Program-made: the position numbers and the translations under genes
The notes under the pieces: model-generated
Databases searched by the model: none
What the model was told of the DNA's origin: nothing
What the model saw: the letters and a program-made list of their open reading frames with translations, nothing else
Assembly: GCA_964464635.1 (NCBI GenBank)
Contig: CAYXGT010000070.1
Coordinates: 1 to 14,958, forward strand
Direction of reading: 5' to 3'
DNA: 14,958 nucleotides
Source of the DNA: CAYLMG01 sp964464635
GTDB taxonomy: Bacteria > Planctomycetota > Phycisphaerae > Sedimentisphaerales > Anaerobacaceae
Part shown: positions 13,350-14,958 of the stretch, piece after piece
Layout of the letters: each line of letters starts with the position of its first letter
Position numbering within the stretch: the stretch's first letter is position 1

Positions 13350-14958
13350 ATGTTTAAGAAACTTAGGCTTACGGTTTTTTTCTGCATTATGTTAGCGACA
13401 AGCTATGTCTTTGCTGATACTGATCTTGAGCAGGTAAAGGCAAATATCATTTCCTTAATCCAGCAGACCAATTATGCTGAGGCACAAGCACAAACGCAAC
13501 AATTACTTACCGATTTTCCCGAACATGAGGACATAGCAAGGTCAGTTTGGCAGATAGCGAAAACATATGACGATGCTAAAGAATATGACAGGGCTTTTGA
13601 GCTTAATCAATACAATATAACACATTTTTCCAACGATGCAAATGTTGTTCTATCGCAGGTAGAAATTGTCAAATTTCACTTCCGCAACGGAGACAATGCA
13701 GCCGTTGATGCCTCTGTGGATGATTTTCTCGCTGCGTTCTCCGACAAACCGGCACTGCCCAAAGGAATTTACCATATTGCGAGGAGATATGATGAATTTA
13801 AGAGATACGACAAGGCTGTCGAGCTTCATCAATATAATGTTGAGCATTTCCCTGATGATATATACGCAATGTGGTCGCAGGTGGAGATTATTTACCTTAA
13901 CATTCGCAATAAAGACGATGCAGCGGTTAATACGGCAGTCGATAATCTTCTTACCGTGTTTGCCGAACAGCCAACTTTATCCCAAGAAATTTATCAAATA
14001 GCGAAGAGATTTAATGAGCTTGAAAGATACGACCAAGCCGTTCAGCTTAATCAACACAATGTTGAGCACTACCCTGATGATATACACGCATTGTGGTCGC
14101 AGGTGGAGATTGTTTTTCATTATATCCGCGAAGGGGACAATGATGCTATCGATACGGCCTTTAATAAACTTCTCTTTGAATTTTCCGGCCAGCCAACCCT
14201 AACCAATGAAATTTATCATATAGCGAGAAGATGTAATGAGTTTAAAAGATACGACAAGGCCATTGAGCTGGACCAATACAATGTCGAGCACTTCCCTGAT
14301 AATATACACGCGATGTGGTCACAGGTAGAGGTTGTTTTTCATCATATCCGCGAGGCGGACTATGCTGCTGATACGGCCTTTAATAAACTTATCACCGAAT
14401 TCTCAGGCCAGCCATACTTGCCAAAAGAGATATACCTGATTGCAGACCGTTTAAGTGAAGCCGGAAATAGCGAAAGGGCTGTTGAGCTTTATCAATCTTT
14501 AATAGACAGAGGGACTACTACCAGTGATATTTATTTGCGGCAGTTCGCAGTGCTGTCATATTTTGCACTTGGCGATAATGAGGCAGGCCAGATGCAACTT
14601 GACAAGTTAACTGTTGACTTTAATGATCATGAGAATTTACCCCAAGTACTGTCAAATCAAATAGCGGAGCAGTTTTATAATAAAGCGCTTCAATTAGAGG
14701 GAAAAGGCCTTGCTGCTCCAGCCAGAGATTACTTTCAAAGAGCTGTAGATATGTGGGAGCAGGTAGGTGCAAGCCATACAGAAGTAACCAACACAGCAGA
14801 TGGTTACAGCTGGGCAGGTCACTGTTATCGCAAGCTAGGGAAATATGAAAAGGCGATAGACTGCTATAGTAATGTGGCTGAAAAGTTTCCCTGGCACGAC
14901 TTGGCCTGGAATTCGTTACTTCTTGTCGGCAGATGCTATGAAGATATGCAGCAATCAG
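13350..14958 (+). CDS. Secreted TPR-like repeat protein, 3'-partial
   Basis: The frame starts at ATG 13350 and stays open to the window end (536 codons seen, no stop). A Sec signal peptide is visible (MFKKLRLTVFFCIMLATSYVFA, cleavage before DTD), so the protein is exported. After a first helical-repeat unit, four tandem units of 74, 74, 74 and 73 residues lie at residues 66-360 (13545-14429). Each has the pattern IYHIARRYDEFKRYDKAVEL then NVEHFPDDI and MWSQVEI. They resemble paired TPR helical hairpins (A-x4-YDKA-x2-L), which act as protein-binding scaffolds. Further TPR-like units follow, including AGHCYRKLGKYEKAIDCY. The repeats are also similar at DNA level, pointing to recent internal duplication. 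The gene has a promoter at 13182-13208 and a very strong ribosome-binding site. The partner and function are unknown. Confidence 0.88.
   Translation, partial: MFKKLRLTVFFCIMLATSYVFADTDLEQVKANIISLIQQTNYAEAQAQTQQLLTDFPEHEDIARSVWQIAKTYDDAKEYDRAFELNQYNITHFSNDANVVLSQVEIVKFHFRNGDNAAVDASVDDFLAAFSDKPALPKGIYHIARRYDEFKRYDKAVELHQYNVEHFPDDIYAMWSQVEIIYLNIRNKDDAAVNTAVDNLLTVFAEQPTLSQEIYQIAKRFNELERYDQAVQLNQHNVEHYPDDIHALWSQVEIVFHYIREGDNDAIDTAFNKLLFEFSGQPTLTNEIYHIARRCNEFKRYDKAIELDQYNVEHFPDNIHAMWSQVEVVFHHIREADYAADTAFNKLITEFSGQPYLPKEIYLIADRLSEAGNSERAVELYQSLIDRGTTTSDIYLRQFAVLSYFALGDNEAGQMQLDKLTVDFNDHENLPQVLSNQIAEQFYNKALQLEGKGLAAPARDYFQRAVDMWEQVGASHTEVTNTADGYSWAGHCYRKLGKYEKAIDCYSNVAEKFPWHDLAWNSLLLVGRCYEDMQQS
13545..14429 (+). 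repeat. Four tandem 222-bp coding repeats
   Basis: Units lie at 13545-13766, 13767-13988, 13989-14210 and 14211-14429. The last lacks one codon after GAGGCGGACTATGCT. Conserved DNA blocks recur at the same phase in the last three, such as TTCCCTGATGATATA and GTGGTCGCAGGTGGAGATT. The first unit is the most divergent. Confidence 0.9.

Noticed and set aside
13666..14202. Plus-strand frames offset within the repeat gene
   Set aside because: They are out-of-frame readings of the tandem repeats; the real frame starts at 13350 and runs through the window end.

Overview
The window looks like a chromosomal segment of a Gram-negative-type bacterium. The style of the genes (a large multi-PDZ RseP, an ECF sigma/anti-sigma/secreted coiled-coil cluster, many hydrophilic RHS proteins, a short YkgJ-type cysteine protein) suggests a planctomycete of the Phycisphaerae/Sedimentisphaerales kind. 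That placement is an inference from general resemblance and is only moderately supported.

Layout. (1) 3-677, plus strand: the C-terminal part of a membrane GT-C (GT39/ArnT-like) glycosyltransferase whose start lies outside the window. (2) 6631-735, minus strand: a compact operon in transcription order dxr (MEP pathway), rseP (site-2 protease with four PDZ-like segments), a divergent serine hydroxymethyltransferase-like PLP enzyme, and a GT2 polyprenyl-phosphate-glycosyltransferase-like enzyme. A near-consensus sigma-70 promoter sits directly against the dxr ATG, implying a leaderless or nearly leaderless mRNA. dxr (isoprenoid precursors), GT2 (sugar transfer to a lipid phosphate) and the convergent GT-C enzyme (user of such a lipid-linked sugar) share an isoprenoid-carrier theme. 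(3) 10640-6909, minus strand: an Rhs polymorphic-toxin locus. It holds an expressed-looking RHS gene with an unrecognised C-terminal domain and a TM-anchored candidate immunity protein; then an orphan RHS-core/toxin cassette carrying a metzincin-like zinc protease motif and a candidate lipoprotein immunity partner; then a third, degenerate core fragment with no toxin. (4) 12758-10785, minus strand: ECF sigma factor, single-pass anti-sigma-like protein and a secreted charged coiled-coil protein, closed by a clear intrinsic terminator at 10711-10747 that separates this operon from the Rhs locus. (5) 12840-13139, plus strand: a small eight-cysteine YkgJ-like protein, divergent from the sigma factor. 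(6) 13182-14958, plus strand: a sigma-70-like promoter, a possible 29-codon leader ORF, and a secreted TPR-like protein that runs off the window end and contains four tandem 74-residue (222-bp) repeats.

The most notable content is the Rhs toxin array (full gene, orphan cassette, remnant) with two different toxin/immunity pairs. Next come the SHMT homologue that has lost several active-site residues while keeping the PLP lysine, and the apparent leaderless start of the dxr operon.
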